64,000 nt of DNA from contig NC_069094.1 of NCBI RefSeq assembly GCF_947172395.1, positions 7,430,292 through 7,494,291 on the forward strand, written 5' to 3'. Position numbers and translations under genes: made by a program. This DNA comes from Bicyclus anynana. Lineage: Eukaryota; Arthropoda; Insecta; Lepidoptera; Nymphalidae. This document shows, one piece after another, positions 12,801 to 25,325 of this stretch (position 1 is the first letter of the stretch; each line of letters starts with the position of its first letter). The notes beneath the pieces are model-generated. The model saw only the letters and a list, made by a program, of their open reading frames with translations. It did not search any database and was not told where the DNA came from.

Positions 12801-13493
12801 GATGGAACGATGTCCAAAAATACCATATAGGTATCATAAAGGGTATGCACTTTTATAACACACACAACCAGAGTAATTCAACAGTAATAAAATGTGACTA
12901 TCGCGTGATCAACCACGATCAGGAAAGACCAAATTATTGATAGGTATGTGAATTTGCTGCCCCACTTTGACCCTGATTGGGTCTGGGCGTTAATCGTAAT
13001 CTAGTAAACCTACCAATTTTAAAATAAAGGAAATTCCGATTTCGCCATAACAGCCGACGCAGACCTCCAATGTCCATATTTAGCTTAATAGTCTGAATAT
13101 TAACTTTAATATTATGAAACCATTAAAAACATGCTTTAACTAACCCATATTCTACCATAGGCCCAGCGTCCTTTTTGAACATTGTTTTAATCCATACATC
13201 ATAGAGGAAAAAATATAAGGCGTTAAAATTTATAGGTAGGTATTATCTAGGTTGTATCTTAAAAACGGTGGTTCGTAGGAAAAGAAGTATTGATACATTT
13301 TTTTGTAGATAATTTAATGATCTACAATTAATTTCTGAAGTATTGAATAATAAAACTTACCGTTTTGCTGAAAATTGCGTAAAACTGATTTTCTTGACTT
13401 TTGACCTTGAATATTTTTTTTCCTCACAGGGGAAATATGGGGTAGGTACTTTAAAATTTTATTTTTAATCAAATTTGAAATAATCTTTAAGTA

Positions 13494-13947
13494 CTGTTAC
13501 ACATGCTCTAAAATAGCATGCTCCATACGAGCATGCTTATCATCAGTTTACAATTTACATTTGCTAGCAATAAGCATGTTATTTTTAAGTATGCTTCTGA
13601 ATAAGCATGCTCAAAGCAAACATTCCAATTACACATGCTAATTTGTATCTCTCGCTCTCTATCTATAGTATCGTGTTATACAGGGAGAGATGAAGGTGAA
13701 GAGAATATAGAATAGCAATGCTGATCGACAAGCATACTCAATAAGCAAGCCTGTTCAGACGCGCTTAAAGCACGCCCCCTTCCATCCGCAAAGCAAGTAG
13801 CATGCTCATAAATCGTACGACTGTTGATTCTTGAGCAAGCTCGAAATAAGCATGCTCATTATTAGCAATGTTGCAATACACATGCTAATAAGTAGCAACT
13901 GCTTAATAGTAGCATGCTTTCGTGCTTGAAATGAGCATGTGTAACAG
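13494..13947. mobile_element. 454-bp MITE with GCATGC-rich subterminal repeats
   Basis: Terminal inverted repeats CTGTTACACATGCTC and GAGCATGTGTAACAG are perfect and flanked by TA on both sides. Inside, AGCATGCT and near variants (AGCATGTT, AGCAATG, AAGCATAC) recur many times in both orientations, a typical transposase-binding layout of non-autonomous DNA transposons. It has no ORF. The TA duplication fits Tc1/mariner or PIF-type mobilisation; hAT is less likely. Confidence 0.8.
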
Positions 13948-14365
13948 TAGCTTTACTGATTTTCGGCTTGGTGGGAATTTATGTAGCTACGAATGTATAA
14001 ATTGACCGTACTATAACGATGACCGTTGTTAATGTATCTGTGTAATCATACGTTACCTCTGACTCTTGTTATCACAGCACCTTGATCCTAACCTACTTCA
14101 TTATAATTGACAACTTCTCAAAGTTATCAAGACATAATAAATAATAGATCGAGTAGCGACGGCCTTCGCTAAAGTATGAATAATTAAACTCATCTATTTA
14201 CTATTAGGTTAAATTCAAAATTCAAATTTAACAATAGAACGTTTTGACGACCTCTCTGCGCTGTTGGTAGTGTTGTCGTTTTCAACAAACAGGTATTAGG
14301 TTAAATTCCCAGCTGGGGTAAGTTTAGGGTTAAATTATAATTTCTGCTTGACTCAGGTCTGGTTT

Positions 14366-14668
14366 CATCATCAACAACCCATATTCTGCTCACTTCTGAG
14401 CACCTCTCAGTCTCCTCTCAGAATGAGAGGAGTTAGACCTTAGTCCATGACGCTGGCCAAATGCGGATTCTCAGACTTCACGTAGAGAATTAAGAAAATT
14501 CTTAGGTATGCAGGTTTCCTCACGATGTTTTTCCTTCACCGTTTGAGACAAGTGATATTTAATTTCTTAGAACGCACGTAACTGAAAAGTTGGAGGTGCA
14601 TGACCCGGATTCGAACCTACGCCCTCTGAATCGAAGCCAGAGGTCATATCCACTGGGCTTCACGGCTC
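14366..14668 (-). mobile_element. SINE-A, full length
   Basis: Tail, body and head are present. The minus-strand B box is GGTTCGAATCC followed by GGGTCATGC. One internal gap lies near 14470-14490. The adjoining plus-strand piece (14672 on) is a SINE-B fragment, so the two form a composite. Confidence 0.85.
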
Positions 14669-14671
14669 AGC

Positions 14672-14805
14672 TCAGGTCTGGTTTGGTGGTAGGCAAAGGC
14701 ACGTGGTTAGTTACTACTTTACCGCAAAGACGTATCGCCAAGCGATTTAGCGTTCCGGTATCCGGAAGCGTTTGTAGAAAGAGAATTGACGTGCCATATG
14801 CTACA
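14672..14805 (+). mobile_element. SINE-B fragment
   Basis: Contains GTGGTTAGTTAC...GCCAAGCGATTTAGCGTTCC, the middle of SINE-B in its sense direction. The tRNA-like head is missing and the 3' end is truncated. Confidence 0.65.
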
Positions 14806-15900
14806 GGCCTAGCTAGCCTATTCACTATTTTGTTCATTATTTTTTATTATATATCAACTTATTAAAAAAAAACATCAAATCCACTAACAAAATGTCATCT
14901 ACCTACCATACGATATCCACTAATAGGCATCGGATAACTTATGTTACATAGAATCTGGGGGCACGGCAGTGCCGCCGCAAGTCGAGCAAAAAAAAAAGGG
15001 CGTGCCCTAGTAGTCAATCTATTTATTTAAAATTTAAAAGATTTTTAATATTTATATGGTCACTTTATGATGTTGTTAGGTTAGCTAATTACGTAATAAC
15101 TTGAAACAGAAAATCCCTTAATTACGGACAGAATAAAGTAACCGATTTGGTATTACATGGATCTCACAACTTTTTGCGGTAGAATAACTGACTGCGAGAG
15201 TTGCTACATTTTACAAGTATTGTTTTTTATGGTATCTTAATTATTTCGTATAATATGTCAACTAAGTTAATTAGCCTGCAGTTGTTGTATAAAACAAAAC
15301 TGATATAGTATGTATCGTATAACCATAGTCGTTATTACACCAAAGTACTTGAAAAAGTTCAGGTACCCTTCTCATATATCGCGGAAAAGGTAGAACCTTC
15401 CAACGTCTCAGGACCAGATAATGAAACCCTGAACTCCATATTTTTGAAAGTATATCTACTGGTATATCGAGTAGGTTTTCTTTCACTCGCCAAATACAAA
15501 TAAGGCATTAAGGTCGTATTAAAATATACTAATTATGCTATTAAGGTGCTTGCAGACCGGGAGGAATGTGGACACGTAATATATCCACGAGAACTAATTG
15601 TAGTACCGAAAGATACTCTCTCGGTACGAGTCGTTACTCGTTTGTTTACTATCGAAGATCTAAATAAGGTAGTAATTCAATATATGTATATATTTTTTAA
15701 TTTTAACTTTCAATAATGTCCTTATGCTACTATCTTATTATTACAATAGCTTGATATAATATTACTACAGTTCGTTTCACTCTTGAAAGTTTGCCATGAT
15801 TCACGATAAAAATACGTATTATGAACTTCATACAGACGACCGTCTATATGAAGTACCGTAAGTAAGACCGTATATAAAGTAGTGTGAAGCCGGAAACCCG

Positions 15901-16135
15901 GAAGCCATGATAGCCCAGTCGATATGACCTCTGCCTTCGATTCGGAGGGCGTGCCTTCGAATCCTGTACGGGCATGCACCTCTTAACTTTTCAGTTATGT
16001 GCATTTTAATAAAAAAAAAGTGACGTGTCTCAAACGTGAGAACGTGAAACCTAACCATACCTGAGATATTTTTTTAATTATCTACGTGTGGGAAATCGGC
16101 CAATCCGCGTTGAGCCAGCGTGGTGGATCAGATCA
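15901..16135 (+). mobile_element. SINE-A, moderately diverged
   Basis: The A box is TAGCCCAGTCG (one change) and the B box CTTCGAATCC is damaged, so it is probably no longer transcribable. The body retains CTTTTCAGTTATGTGCATTT and the GCCAGCGTGGTGGA region; the extreme 3' end is lost. Confidence 0.8.
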
Positions 16136-16718
16136 GTTATCTGTTCCATGATAGGTACTATAATATAATTACGTAGTCACTAAAGTCAACCTGTGGTTCT
16201 CAAAAGAGAGGCCCGATTCCCAATGCGGGTTAGTTAAGGATTTTACATTTTCCAAATTGGCTTAGGTCTAGTCTGGTGGTAGCCTAGTGGTTAGTTACCA
16301 CCCTTTATTGATCACCCTGTGATTCCTACTTGTCGTCAGGGCATGTCCGACTTGCATGGACTAAAATAAACTCCTCTGTACTCCAAAGGTGACACGGGAC
16401 CTCACGCATTTCCTCTTTTCCTCTTCTCATCTTTTTCTCTAATCTCTCTTCTCCTTGTTGTCTCTCTTATCATTTAGTTACAACCTTATCGGGCCCAAAC
16501 ATACCGCCAATCAATTTAGCATTCTGGGATGATGCTCCGTATAAATTTGCAGAGGTATAGAAAAACTTATACATCTTCGAAGTAACCCCGCAGCCATGCT
16601 AGACTGTATCGTTACTTAACATTAGGTGAGTTCGCAGTCAAGGGCTAACTAATCATTGATTAAAATAAATAATAAAAAAAAGCCTAACTTTCTCGCACCT
16701 AGTCATCTATATACTATA

Positions 16719-16991
16719 ATATACCATTTTGAAATCCTCTTAATGAGCCCTTGAATTTGATACCCATATGCTCGAAATTTTCGTTTTTTTTTACCTCGAG
16801 TCTATATCACAATCGCTGTACCTAGAGGTTTTTTTTAACTTCGCCTATCTAAGAACACTTGAGTTATTAAGACGTATCTAACGATCTCAACTACCGTTCA
16901 ACGGTTTGGAAGTTATGAGGTAATAAAGAATATTAAATACATACATACAAGATACGCGCGAAAAACATAACCGTTCTTGCAGTCGGGTAAA
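16719..16991. repeat. interspersed repeat with 'GCAGTCGGGTAAAAA' end, copy 1
   Basis: Matches 48563-48870 through 'CTTGAATTTGATACCCATAT', 'TATCTAAGAACACTTG', a short (CATA)n tract and 'GATACGCGCGAAAAACATAA'. Probably a 3' UTR or tail of a retroelement; no ORF is present. Confidence 0.7.
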
Positions 16992-17062
16992 AAGAAGAAT
17001 CTTCAGTCTAATCGAACATTGCTAATGCAGCTTCCGTAAAATTTTACCAACATATTAAATAC

Positions 17063-17273
17063 TAGGACGCCCGCGACTTCGTCCGCGTGGAATTCAGTTT
17101 TTCACAAATCCCGCGGGAACCATGGATTTTTCCGGGATGAAAAGTAGCCTATGTGTATCTAGAGAAAAATCTATTTCCATTCCAATTTCAGCCAAATCGC
17201 TTTAGTAGCCGCAGCGTAAAGGAACAAACATACTTACACACTTACAAACTTTCGCCTTTATATAATGTGTGTG
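17063..17273 (-). mobile_element. Helitron-like element, subfamily 1 (HLE1)
   Basis: Starts AGGACGCCCGCGACTTCGTC and ends ACTTTCGCCTTTATATAATG. It matches 9808-10034 closely throughout, including 'TTTTTCCGGGATGAAAAGTA'. Confidence 0.85.
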
Positions 17274-17939
17274 ATTAGTGTGAAAAGCTTCTAAAAAGCC
17301 AGCCTTCCGGTCAGCATGCACCTTTAAACATTCTGAATGTAGGCCGTTCCTGACGCAACTGATAAAATTGTTACATAATTATTATTCCAAGGTCGTCTAA
17401 AAAAAGAAACACACTCATAACATACCTATGAGTCCCTCGACTCTCCTCTCTCTCTCTCTCTACAGGATCGGAAAATTGTCGTAGGTTTACCTTTCATTCG
17501 ATATTCTGAGTCTGAGGGCGATGTTCCTAGTGGATGGAATTTTCCACAAATAAAGCATTTTTCTCATAATACAAATGCGAATTTATTAGAGCTTATTCTT
17601 ATTATAATTCAATATTTTAAGATCATTGATCGCAGGGCAGTTAGAGAAGTTTTAATATGAAAACATTTGGCTTATTAGTGAACAAATTATATATTAATTT
17701 TAAAGAGAAAGTTAAATTTTACAGTAATCAAGTTTGATGCCTTATAAGTAGTAACTTGATAATTCAAGGCGTTCTGCCACACGAACAAGCGTAAGGATAA
17801 ACTTTCACAATCTCTATAGTAGTCATGTGTTGCTATAATATCAAGAGGTTCCGAATTCGATTATCAACGCCATTCACATTCGCCAATACAACGTCGGCCT
17901 GGGAACCCAGGTGGCATACCCCCATATAAAAGTATCGTC

Positions 17940-18242
17940 ATCAACCCATATTCGGCTCACTGCTGAGCTCGAGTCTCCTCTCAGAATGAGAGGGCTTACC
18001 CCTCTGGCCAATAGTCCACCACGCTGGACCAATGCGGATTGGCAGACTTCACACACTCATAGAATTAAGAAAATTCTCAGGTATGCAGGTTTCCTTACGA
18101 TGTTTTCCTTCACCGTTTTAGACACGTGATATTTAATTTCTTAAAATGCACACCACTGAAAAGTTGGAGGTGCATGCCTCGGACCGAATTCGAATCCACG
18201 CCCTCCGGAAACGGAGAAGTCATTTCCACTGGGCTATCACGC
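17940..18242 (-). mobile_element. SINE-A, full length
   Basis: Complete from TCAACCCATATTCGGCTCAC to the head; the minus-strand A box reads TAGCCCAGTGG. The B box has one change (GATTCGAATTCGG context). Small open frames on both strands here are by-products. Confidence 0.85.
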
Positions 18243-18865
18243 GATATACCTATAGTGCATATCCTAGTTAAAATCCTTGTGCACGCCACACGTTTTTGTA
18301 TAAATAAATGAAATGAATAAAGAATGTAGAGCTTATTGAAAATTAGACCTGGCTAATGATAAGGTATTCCAATACTTCAGAATATTTTACGCTGTTCAAT
18401 ATTTTTCTAGGAACGTGGGTTGGGAAATTCGTGGCTAGCGGAAAAACACCGGCGGGCAGGTTTCCCAAGACGGTATAGAAGTGAGCCGATTCGCATGCGC
18501 GGACCGACACTTGTTGATTTTACGTAAGCTCCTTCGCAGGGGCGAAGGTTACTGGAATTCTTATCACTGGATTGTTATCAAACACCACAGAGTATTTTGA
18601 GTTTGTATTGCTGAGTGTGAGGTCATTTATATCGTCACCTGTTGTGAAGACCCTTTGGCACTTAATAAGCATCGATAACAGTAAAACAAAAGTTTAGTTA
18701 AATTATATCCCAGTAATTTTATAACATAGACTGCGTTGAAGAATTTCTATTATAAGAAAATCCTTTGTTAGTTTCATTTCCTCTATCATTACTTATGGGT
18801 TAATTTTCAAAAATAGTTTAGTTAATAATGGCAAATAAAAATAATCCATGATCACATTTAACTTA

Positions 18866-19262
18866 TATTATAAATGCGAATGTGATTGTGTTTGTTTGTT
18901 TCTCGCTCTTTCACGGTTCATTATTATTAACTCATATTCGGCTCACACCGTTTGAGACACGTGATATTTAATTTCCTAAAATGCACATAAACTGAAAAGT
19001 TGCATGCCCCCAACCGGATTCGAACCCACACCCACCGGAATCGGAGGCAGAGGTCACCTACTGGGCTATCACCGATTTCTTTTCCAATTTAATTCCAATT
19101 TCAAACTTTCACGGTTATATATTTTAAATAATTCTTCTTTAATTGAAAATTTTCAAATATTCTTTTGACAACGCTACGTTATCGGTGAGTAACATAGGCT
19201 ATAATTTATTCCCTTATTCCCATGGGAACGGGAACTACGCGGATAAAACCGCAGGCAAACCC
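18866..19262 (+). mobile_element. HLE split by a nested SINE-A
   Basis: The HLE 5' segment (TATATTATAAATGCGAATGT to 18925) and 3' segment (ACATAGGCTATAA...GGGAACGGGAACTACGCGG, 19188-19262) flank a SINE-A copy. The SINE is the younger insertion. Confidence 0.6.
18926..19072 (-). mobile_element. SINE-A, internally deleted, nested in an HLE
   Basis: The 3' end (AACTCATATTCGGCTCAC) jumps directly to the GTTTGAGACACGTGATATTT body. The head has an intact GGTTCGAATCC B box on the minus strand. About 160 bp between these is missing. Confidence 0.75.
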
Positions 19263-19711
19263 TATGATCAGGGTATATGGTAAGAAGTGGCGTGGTTGTC
19301 GCCAACAATTAGGATGCACTCGTACTAGTACGAAAAATAACCAGACTGGTAATTGAAGAAGAAGAGAGACTCGTGCTCAACTGGAAGCACCAGTCTCTCC
19401 TCCGAAATAGAGGAATGTGAAGAATGTAAGTTGTTTATAATATAAAAAATAAACTACAAAAATATATAGAGAAACTTGGATACATGAAATTGCGACGCTC
19501 ACGCTCACTTTGGTCACATTCTATTTCGGTATTAATTTTGCGATAGCTACTACACCATACCTACTATCCATAAACGCATAAAATATTTCTTGACCGCAGC
19601 TGTGTAGTTCAACGACCTCAGGTTGAGTGCGTCAGCTATCTTTTTATAAAGAGCAAAGCGAGAAAATAGCGCGCGATAACCGCTTCCCTGCTCCTCACCA
19701 AGTAAGTACTA

Positions 19712-20292
19712 GTAGACAGAGAGCCAGTGACAGCCAGACCTTCGTCATTTTGTAAAAGCTGAAAGTTTATCGATTTATCGATAAGATGAGTACCGCAACC
19801 AACTATGGAGTTAGGACCGTGATGGCTTTGGGAGATAGCAGGTTCTAAGCATCCAGACCCTCAACCGCCCAAGTATTAAGTATTTTTTTAAATATTTATA
19901 TCGGCATAATATGACAAACGATAACCCCATTCGCCAGATTCTTGCCAACCCCTCGCTAGAGACGCTTGAAGTTTCAAATTAAATAGTGGTTTGCAAAGGT
20001 TTTGCCGTGAAGCTAAGTGACTGGCGGCTGGGAATACAATTTCTCATATTATACCAAGGAAAACATGAAAAAGTACACTTTATAGTTAGACATTTGAGGT
20101 CTGGATCCTTAAAACCGGCTATCCCCCAAGGTCACTATGGTATAAATCCATAGTTGGATACGGTACTCATATATAGTAGGAACAAGAGCTGATAAACTTT
20201 CAGCTCTTATAAAATCACGAAGGCAGGAGCATGAGCTGACAAACCTTCAGCTATTATAAAATGACAAAGATCTGGGAGTTACGGTCTCTTAG
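19712..20292. repeat. repeat R, inverted pair
   Basis: A copy on the plus strand (19712-19890: 'CAGCCAGACCTTCGTC', 'CAACTATGGAGTTAGGACC', 'CCAGACCCTCAACCG') is followed by an inverted, partly duplicated copy (20095-20292) containing 'GAGCTGACAAACCTTCAGCT'. Related single copies are at 30161-30330 and 62365-62540. This may be a foldback transposon with a ~200-bp centre. Confidence 0.55.
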
Positions 20293-20575
20293 ACTATAGT
20301 TACGAGTAACGGTGAACGAACACTAAATAGATCGTAAACCGGTCAGTGTAAATTTTCAATGTCATCCGTATCACTGCTATCAAGGACATTGGTTGTTATG
20401 ACATTCATAGTTCATATTGTTTACCTACTGAGTGCCTCTTACGAGAAAGAACTGTAGTAAAGCACTAGTGCTATAAAGTACCAAAATAACGTCGTAATAT
20501 GCATTTTAATATCATAGAGAAACAAGAATTATTGTCCTATTATTGTATCATTATTAGATACAGATAGGTAACAAA

Positions 20576-21075
20576 ATAAATATAGTACCTGTCACTACAG
20601 CAAAGTCAAGTTCAAAATATTATTTTCTTCACAGAAGAGTTGCCAAATTAACACCTTGTTTATAGGTATAGTGATGTAAGCTCTTTAGCATCAATATTTA
20701 ACTAAATAAAAAAATATTAAATAAATCTTATATGCTAAAAAAAGAAAAAAAAAATTTTTTACAAAAAAATTTGAAACCTAAGAACTAAAATGCGAAATAT
20801 AAATATAGTACCTGTCACTTCACACAGTAAAGTCAAGTTCAACATATTATTTTCTTCACAGAAGAGTTGTCAAATTAACACCTTATTTCCTTATTAGTAA
20901 TGTATCCTTATAAGTAGTAAACTCTTTTGCATCAATATATAACGAAATAAAAAAATATTAAAAAAATCTTATATTAGCATATAAGATTTTTTTAATATTT
21001 TTTTATTTCGTAAAAAGAAAAAAAAGAAAAAAAAAATATAAAAAAGTTTGCAACCTAAGAATTAAATTGCGGAAT
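20576..21075 (+). repeat. tandem duplication of a ~240-bp AT-rich unit
   Basis: 'ATATAGTACCTGTCACT', 'TATTTTCTTCACAGAAGAGTTG' and 'CAAATTAACACCTT' occur in both units (from about 20578 and 20808). Each unit ends in a poly-purine tract and 'CAACCTAAGAATTAAA'-like words. The second unit contains the perfect hairpin at 20942-21011; the first carries only its left half. Confidence 0.8.
20942..21011. repeat. perfect 33-bp-arm hairpin
   Basis: The arm 20942-20974 (ACGAAATAAAAAAATATTAA...) is exactly mirrored by 20979-21011 with a TAGC loop. It is AT-rich and probably arose by inverted duplication of the poly-A/T end of the second tandem unit. Confidence 0.9.
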
Positions 21076-22237
21076 AGATAAAGTAAGATATTTAAAATCA
21101 ATGCGTAACCTTGTCGGATAATTTTTCGAAGGCATATTTGTTATCGGACGCACAAAAGTCTGGAAAATGTTTTTGAAGGAAAACGCTCCACTACCATGAT
21201 TCGCGCTATATACATAATTTTGTCCTACTCACCACGAATATCACATACGTACAAAAACTTTAAGCAGTATGCTTATAAAGTCATAAATAAATATTTTATG
21301 TTCAAAGTCTAGGTATACATATGTATAATTATTATCATTCATGTTGATCGGTTGGTAAGACATAATAGGTGTTTAACAAAAAGCCTATAAAACGGCTAAA
21401 CATATTTCCCATTACCCAAATAAAAAGCCTATAAAACATATTTCCCATTACCCAAATGCCACTAAGACATTTGTTTACACCTAAGATCACAGATAACGAG
21501 GGCAATTAATCGGCTCTTTGTTTTTGTATAAAATAATAATTATTATTAACGTCCAAGTAAAAATAGTATAGGAATGTATGTATGTACTTCTTAACCAGCA
21601 TAGCTATGTATTCTGTGTGTGTACACGTAGTGGGTGCACTAATTAACGTTAATTTATTGTATTTTTATTCAAAACAATTTTATTCATGGTTGACCACCTC
21701 AACAAATCGAAAGTATAACGTAGTTTATATAAACAAAAGAATATAATTATTATTATCATCAAATATTCAATTTTAAACCCTGTAGCGCATTCCTACAGTT
21801 GCATTATGACGTTCGTAATACTTACTATTATCGTGAATTGCATCAAACTTTCAAGAGTGAAACGAACTGTCACCCGCACCATGCTACAGCGCACGAACTG
21901 TAACGATGTCTTTAGTCCTGTGAAAGTTGCGAATTAGTCTTTATATCTCTGTCTAACATTTTAATATAGATATTATTATTCTTATTCTTTGTCGATAACT
22001 AGACAATGCCCATTATCGATAAAGAATAAAACATATCGGAATTAAGAACCCTAGCTACACATGTGAAAAAAGTAGTCCTAAAGATCTTGTTACTCAAAAT
22101 AGACATTGCCCAGGTGGTTTACTGTCAGTTAAATAGAAAAATGATAAAGGAAGTTTTTTGAACACATTTACAAAAATATTTACAGTAAGACATTGAAAAA
22201 TCTAACACCTAGCAGCTTTAATTTTTAATTTATCTAG
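21076..22237. other. AT-rich sequence, nothing recognised
   Basis: Contains a short direct repeat near 21377-21455, where AAAAAGCCTATAAAAC and CATATTTCCCATTACCCAAA each occur twice. Otherwise nothing recognisable. Confidence 0.5.
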
Positions 22238-22425
22238 AACTAGCAGATGTCCCACTTATCAATGTATTGCCCGATCCCGTAATAATACGGAGAAACAATA
22301 TAGTCTTATACTATTCGCTGATAACGTAGCTTTTCATTGGTGAAAGAATTTTTAAAACAGATTCAGCTGTTCAGCCTCGACAGTGTAATAAATAAACTTA
22401 CTTTCACATTTATAATGCTCGTATA
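22238..22425 (-). mobile_element. Helitron-like element, divergent
   Basis: Opens ACTAGCAGATGTCCCACTT on the plus strand and includes 'CGCTGATAACGTAGCTTTTC' and 'GTGAAAGAATTTTTAAAAC', words shared with HLE subfamilies 2 and 3. Confidence 0.6.
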
Positions 22426-22612
22426 AGTACTTATTTATTAGTTAGTATTCCTGATACGACGCTATTTAAATATGTAAAACAACTAATTTGTACCTATACT
22501 ATACATATAATTATAAAGTATATGATTTGCGCACATAGAACGTCATCATTCTGTAATTTGACCAACATGTAAGTGAGACGGTATCTCACTAATCACACTT
22601 AGATTATATATA

Positions 22613-22805
22613 TTAGCTGACGCCGCGCGGTTTTACCCGCGTGATTCCCGTTCCCGTAGGAATACAGTGAAAGTATATAGCCTATAGCCTTCCTCGATAA
22701 ATGGGCTATCTAACACTGAAAGAATTTTTCAAACCGGACTAGTAGTTACTGAGATTAGCGCGTTCAACCAAACAAACTCTTCAGCTTTTTATAATATTAG
22801 TATAG
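22613..22805 (-). mobile_element. Helitron-like element, subfamily 2 (HLE2)
   Basis: Begins AGCTGACGCCGCGCGGTTTT and ends TATAATATTAGTATAGAT. The central words 'ATAGCCTTCCTCGATAAATG' and 'ACTGAAAGAATTTTTCAAAC' define the subfamily. Its 5' end abuts an HLE1 in the opposite direction. Confidence 0.85.
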
Positions 22806-22995
22806 ATAAAGGCGAAAGTTTGTGTATGTGTATTTAAGTATGTTTGTTCCTCCTTCAAGTTGCGGCTGCTAAACCGATTGAAATTTGGAATGGAAATAGA
22901 TTTTACTCTGGATCAAGACATAGGCTACTCTTTATCCCGGAAAAAATGGTTTCCGTGGGATTCTTGATAAACAAAATTGTGATAAACAAACGTGA
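22806..22995 (+). mobile_element. Helitron-like element, subfamily 1, head-to-head with HLE2
   Basis: Starts AAAGGCGAAAGTTTGTGTAT directly after the HLE2 terminus and runs through 'GGAAATAGATTTTACTCTGG' and 'CCGGAAAAAATGG'. The 3' hairpin is missing. A second, partial 5' end follows at 23003. Confidence 0.75.
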
Positions 22996-23269
22996 AAACG
23001 CCCCACTAATATTATTATTATAAAGGCAAAAGTTTGTGTGTAAGTGTATGTTCATTACTACTTTATGCTTCTTTGCTGCTCCTTTACTTTCGTTATAAAG
23101 AGTAAAAGTTTTCCAAATAAAATTACAAACTTAACATTTACAAACTTAATTAATTTAACAGTAATTTTAATTAATGACGGAGCTACGAGTTAATAAACAT
23201 TTAAAAAATAATCATACGTAGAATCGACGCGTCGACGCGATCAAACCTACACCATTTTTTTAAAGTTAG

Positions 23270-23458
23270 TCATCATCATCATCACATCAGCCCATGGACT
23301 TCCACTGCAGGACATAGCCCTTTTGTAGGGAATTCCAAACATCACGATCCTGAGCTGCCTGTATTCAGCGAATCCCTGCGACTCGCTTGATGTCGTCAGT
23401 CCACCTGGTGGGGGGTCGACCAACACTGCGAACTGCCGTGTACAAACTGCAGTTAAAA
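23270..23458 (-). pseudogene. LINE polyprotein C-terminus (RSVGRPPTRWTDDI motif)
   Basis: The minus strand reads AVRSVGRPPTRWTDDIKRVA, a stop, then IQAAQDRDVWNSLQKGYVLQ and WKSMG before GAT repeats. This is the C-terminal end of a common insect non-LTR retrotransposon ORF. One stop codon interrupts it; the RT core is absent. Confidence 0.8.
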
Positions 23459-24227
23459 ATAAGTTATGTGTTCAAACTTATTTTTTGCGGGTAGCGCCAC
23501 GGGGCGCAGCTAGTTATATTTTAGCATATCCCCATATCTTATCAAGAAAATCATAGTGCCAAAGAAAATCATTACCCTTCCTAACCGTGGTGAAAAACGT
23601 GGGACAACCGTCCTGACCATGAGTCTTACATCCCCGGACGAATTCTGCCACGTAAGTTCTATTATACTGCGAAAAGTAACGTATAAAATGTATATTATTA
23701 GTTAGCGTATAATAGCTATGAATTTATGGGGCAGTTCTCCCCTGTTTTATACAAAGTTGTTCAACGATATAAATGTCAGACGAGTAATAGACGCGCAATG
23801 TCAGTAAAATGTCACAGTTTACGATGGAATGCTCTTGCGCAGGGTTCACGGTCGCATGCCAACGTTTGCGTAGGCTTCTGACTACGATACACATAATAGG
23901 TACACATCTATAAATAGATTTAGGTTAGTATGGGTATGTTACGTCTATAGAGTATGTCTAATTGTCTACATACCTTATTTCATTAATCATTCTAAAGTTT
24001 AAATTAATGTTAGATATGTGAAAGATTTCGATGATGTCAATCAAGTATTATATAATGGGTACAGTTGAACAAAAACACACCTACCTAAATCTGTGTTTAT
24101 TAGTTCTAGTGAATGACCAAATTTTCAATGAAATGACATTACGAGTAGGTCATCATGTTCAAATACTAGTTGACTATTTACTAGGGATACGAGTAGATCA
24201 TAGATTCATAACACATACGAGTAGATA

Positions 24228-24440
24228 GTGTATAGTCGCAGGATTCGTAAGCTTTTTATGTGCCCCGAAATGAGAGCCCTTGACGTATCGCTACGCTATG
24301 ATAAGTACGCTTGTGTGCATATCGGCGAAGGTAATTAACTTAGCTCTTACGCACACATATTGACAGAAGTTTGATAGTTTCACGTTTGAAATGAAAAATT
24401 GTTAGGTGTTGCGGGTCTATAGGTTATTAGTCTAAGGGAT
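24228..24440. repeat. interspersed repeat pair, copy 2
   Basis: Matches 11265-11470: 'GCAGGATTCGTAAGC', 'CCCTTGACGTATCGCTACGC', 'TTAGCTCTTACGCACACATA' and 'GGTCTATAGGTTATTAGTC'. Nature unknown. Confidence 0.6.
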
Positions 24441-25242
24441 AGATCAAATTTGCAGCGCCTAATCTTAATAGTCAAGATTTATTGCTATGTTTCTATTATT
24501 ACCTTTTCGGACTTTGAAGCAGACTTCAGGGTCGATAACAGTACTTCAATACGACGTATTTTTAGAGAATTCAGAGTTTTCTCGAAACATACTTTACCTT
24601 CACGTGTAAGGTAATGTTATTTTCCGATTTGTTTATTGTGTACATACTTATCTACTTACGAATATTTGTTTTATTAGTAAAGATATAGATAAAGATGGTA
24701 CGGTCACCAGAGGTTTTCGTTTTATGAGTAACAAGTTATCTGTAGACTAGCTGTCTGTTCTGTCTGTTTATAGCGTATATTTTCATCCAAGTATAAAAAA
24801 ATAATAATAATGCGAAGTATAAAGACGAGAAAATTCCATGATTCATTACATGAAATTAAAAATACTTATTGAGTGCGTATGTATGTATGTGTGTGGATTG
24901 TTACGCTTTATTCATTTGTTATTTTATGCGGTTATGTGTAAAATATCCATGTAAATATTTCCAAGTAAGTTTTTTAACGACACCCTTACGTCATCAATTT
25001 GATAATATTTTCCTTCAATTTCAGTGTAACGTTGGATAAAGAAATACAGTGCGGTTTTCCTGGCGAACAGTTTAGAGTAACGAAACTCATGTAGTTTGAA
25101 ATGGGTTTTTAGATGATTTAGTAATAATTACTAACTTTGTTATTTACCTAATTAGGTATATTTTTAGTGTAGGCATGTTTAATAGCAGACCATTAAATGA
25201 TTTTATATTATTTTCCCAGGTCTGTCTAGTGAGAGGCGTCAG

Positions 25243-25318
25243 CTGTGGCAAGTGACCGCCAAGCGATTTAGCGTTCCAGTACGATGTTGTGTAGAAACTG
25301 AAAGGAATGTGGATTTCG
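25243..25318 (+). mobile_element. SINE-B fragment
   Basis: Contains GACCGCCAAGCGATTTAGCG and GTAGAAACTGAAAGGAATGT, central SINE-B words in sense orientation. Directly followed by the CRE-containing repeat at 25326. Confidence 0.65.
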
Positions 25319-25325
25319 CTCTGTT

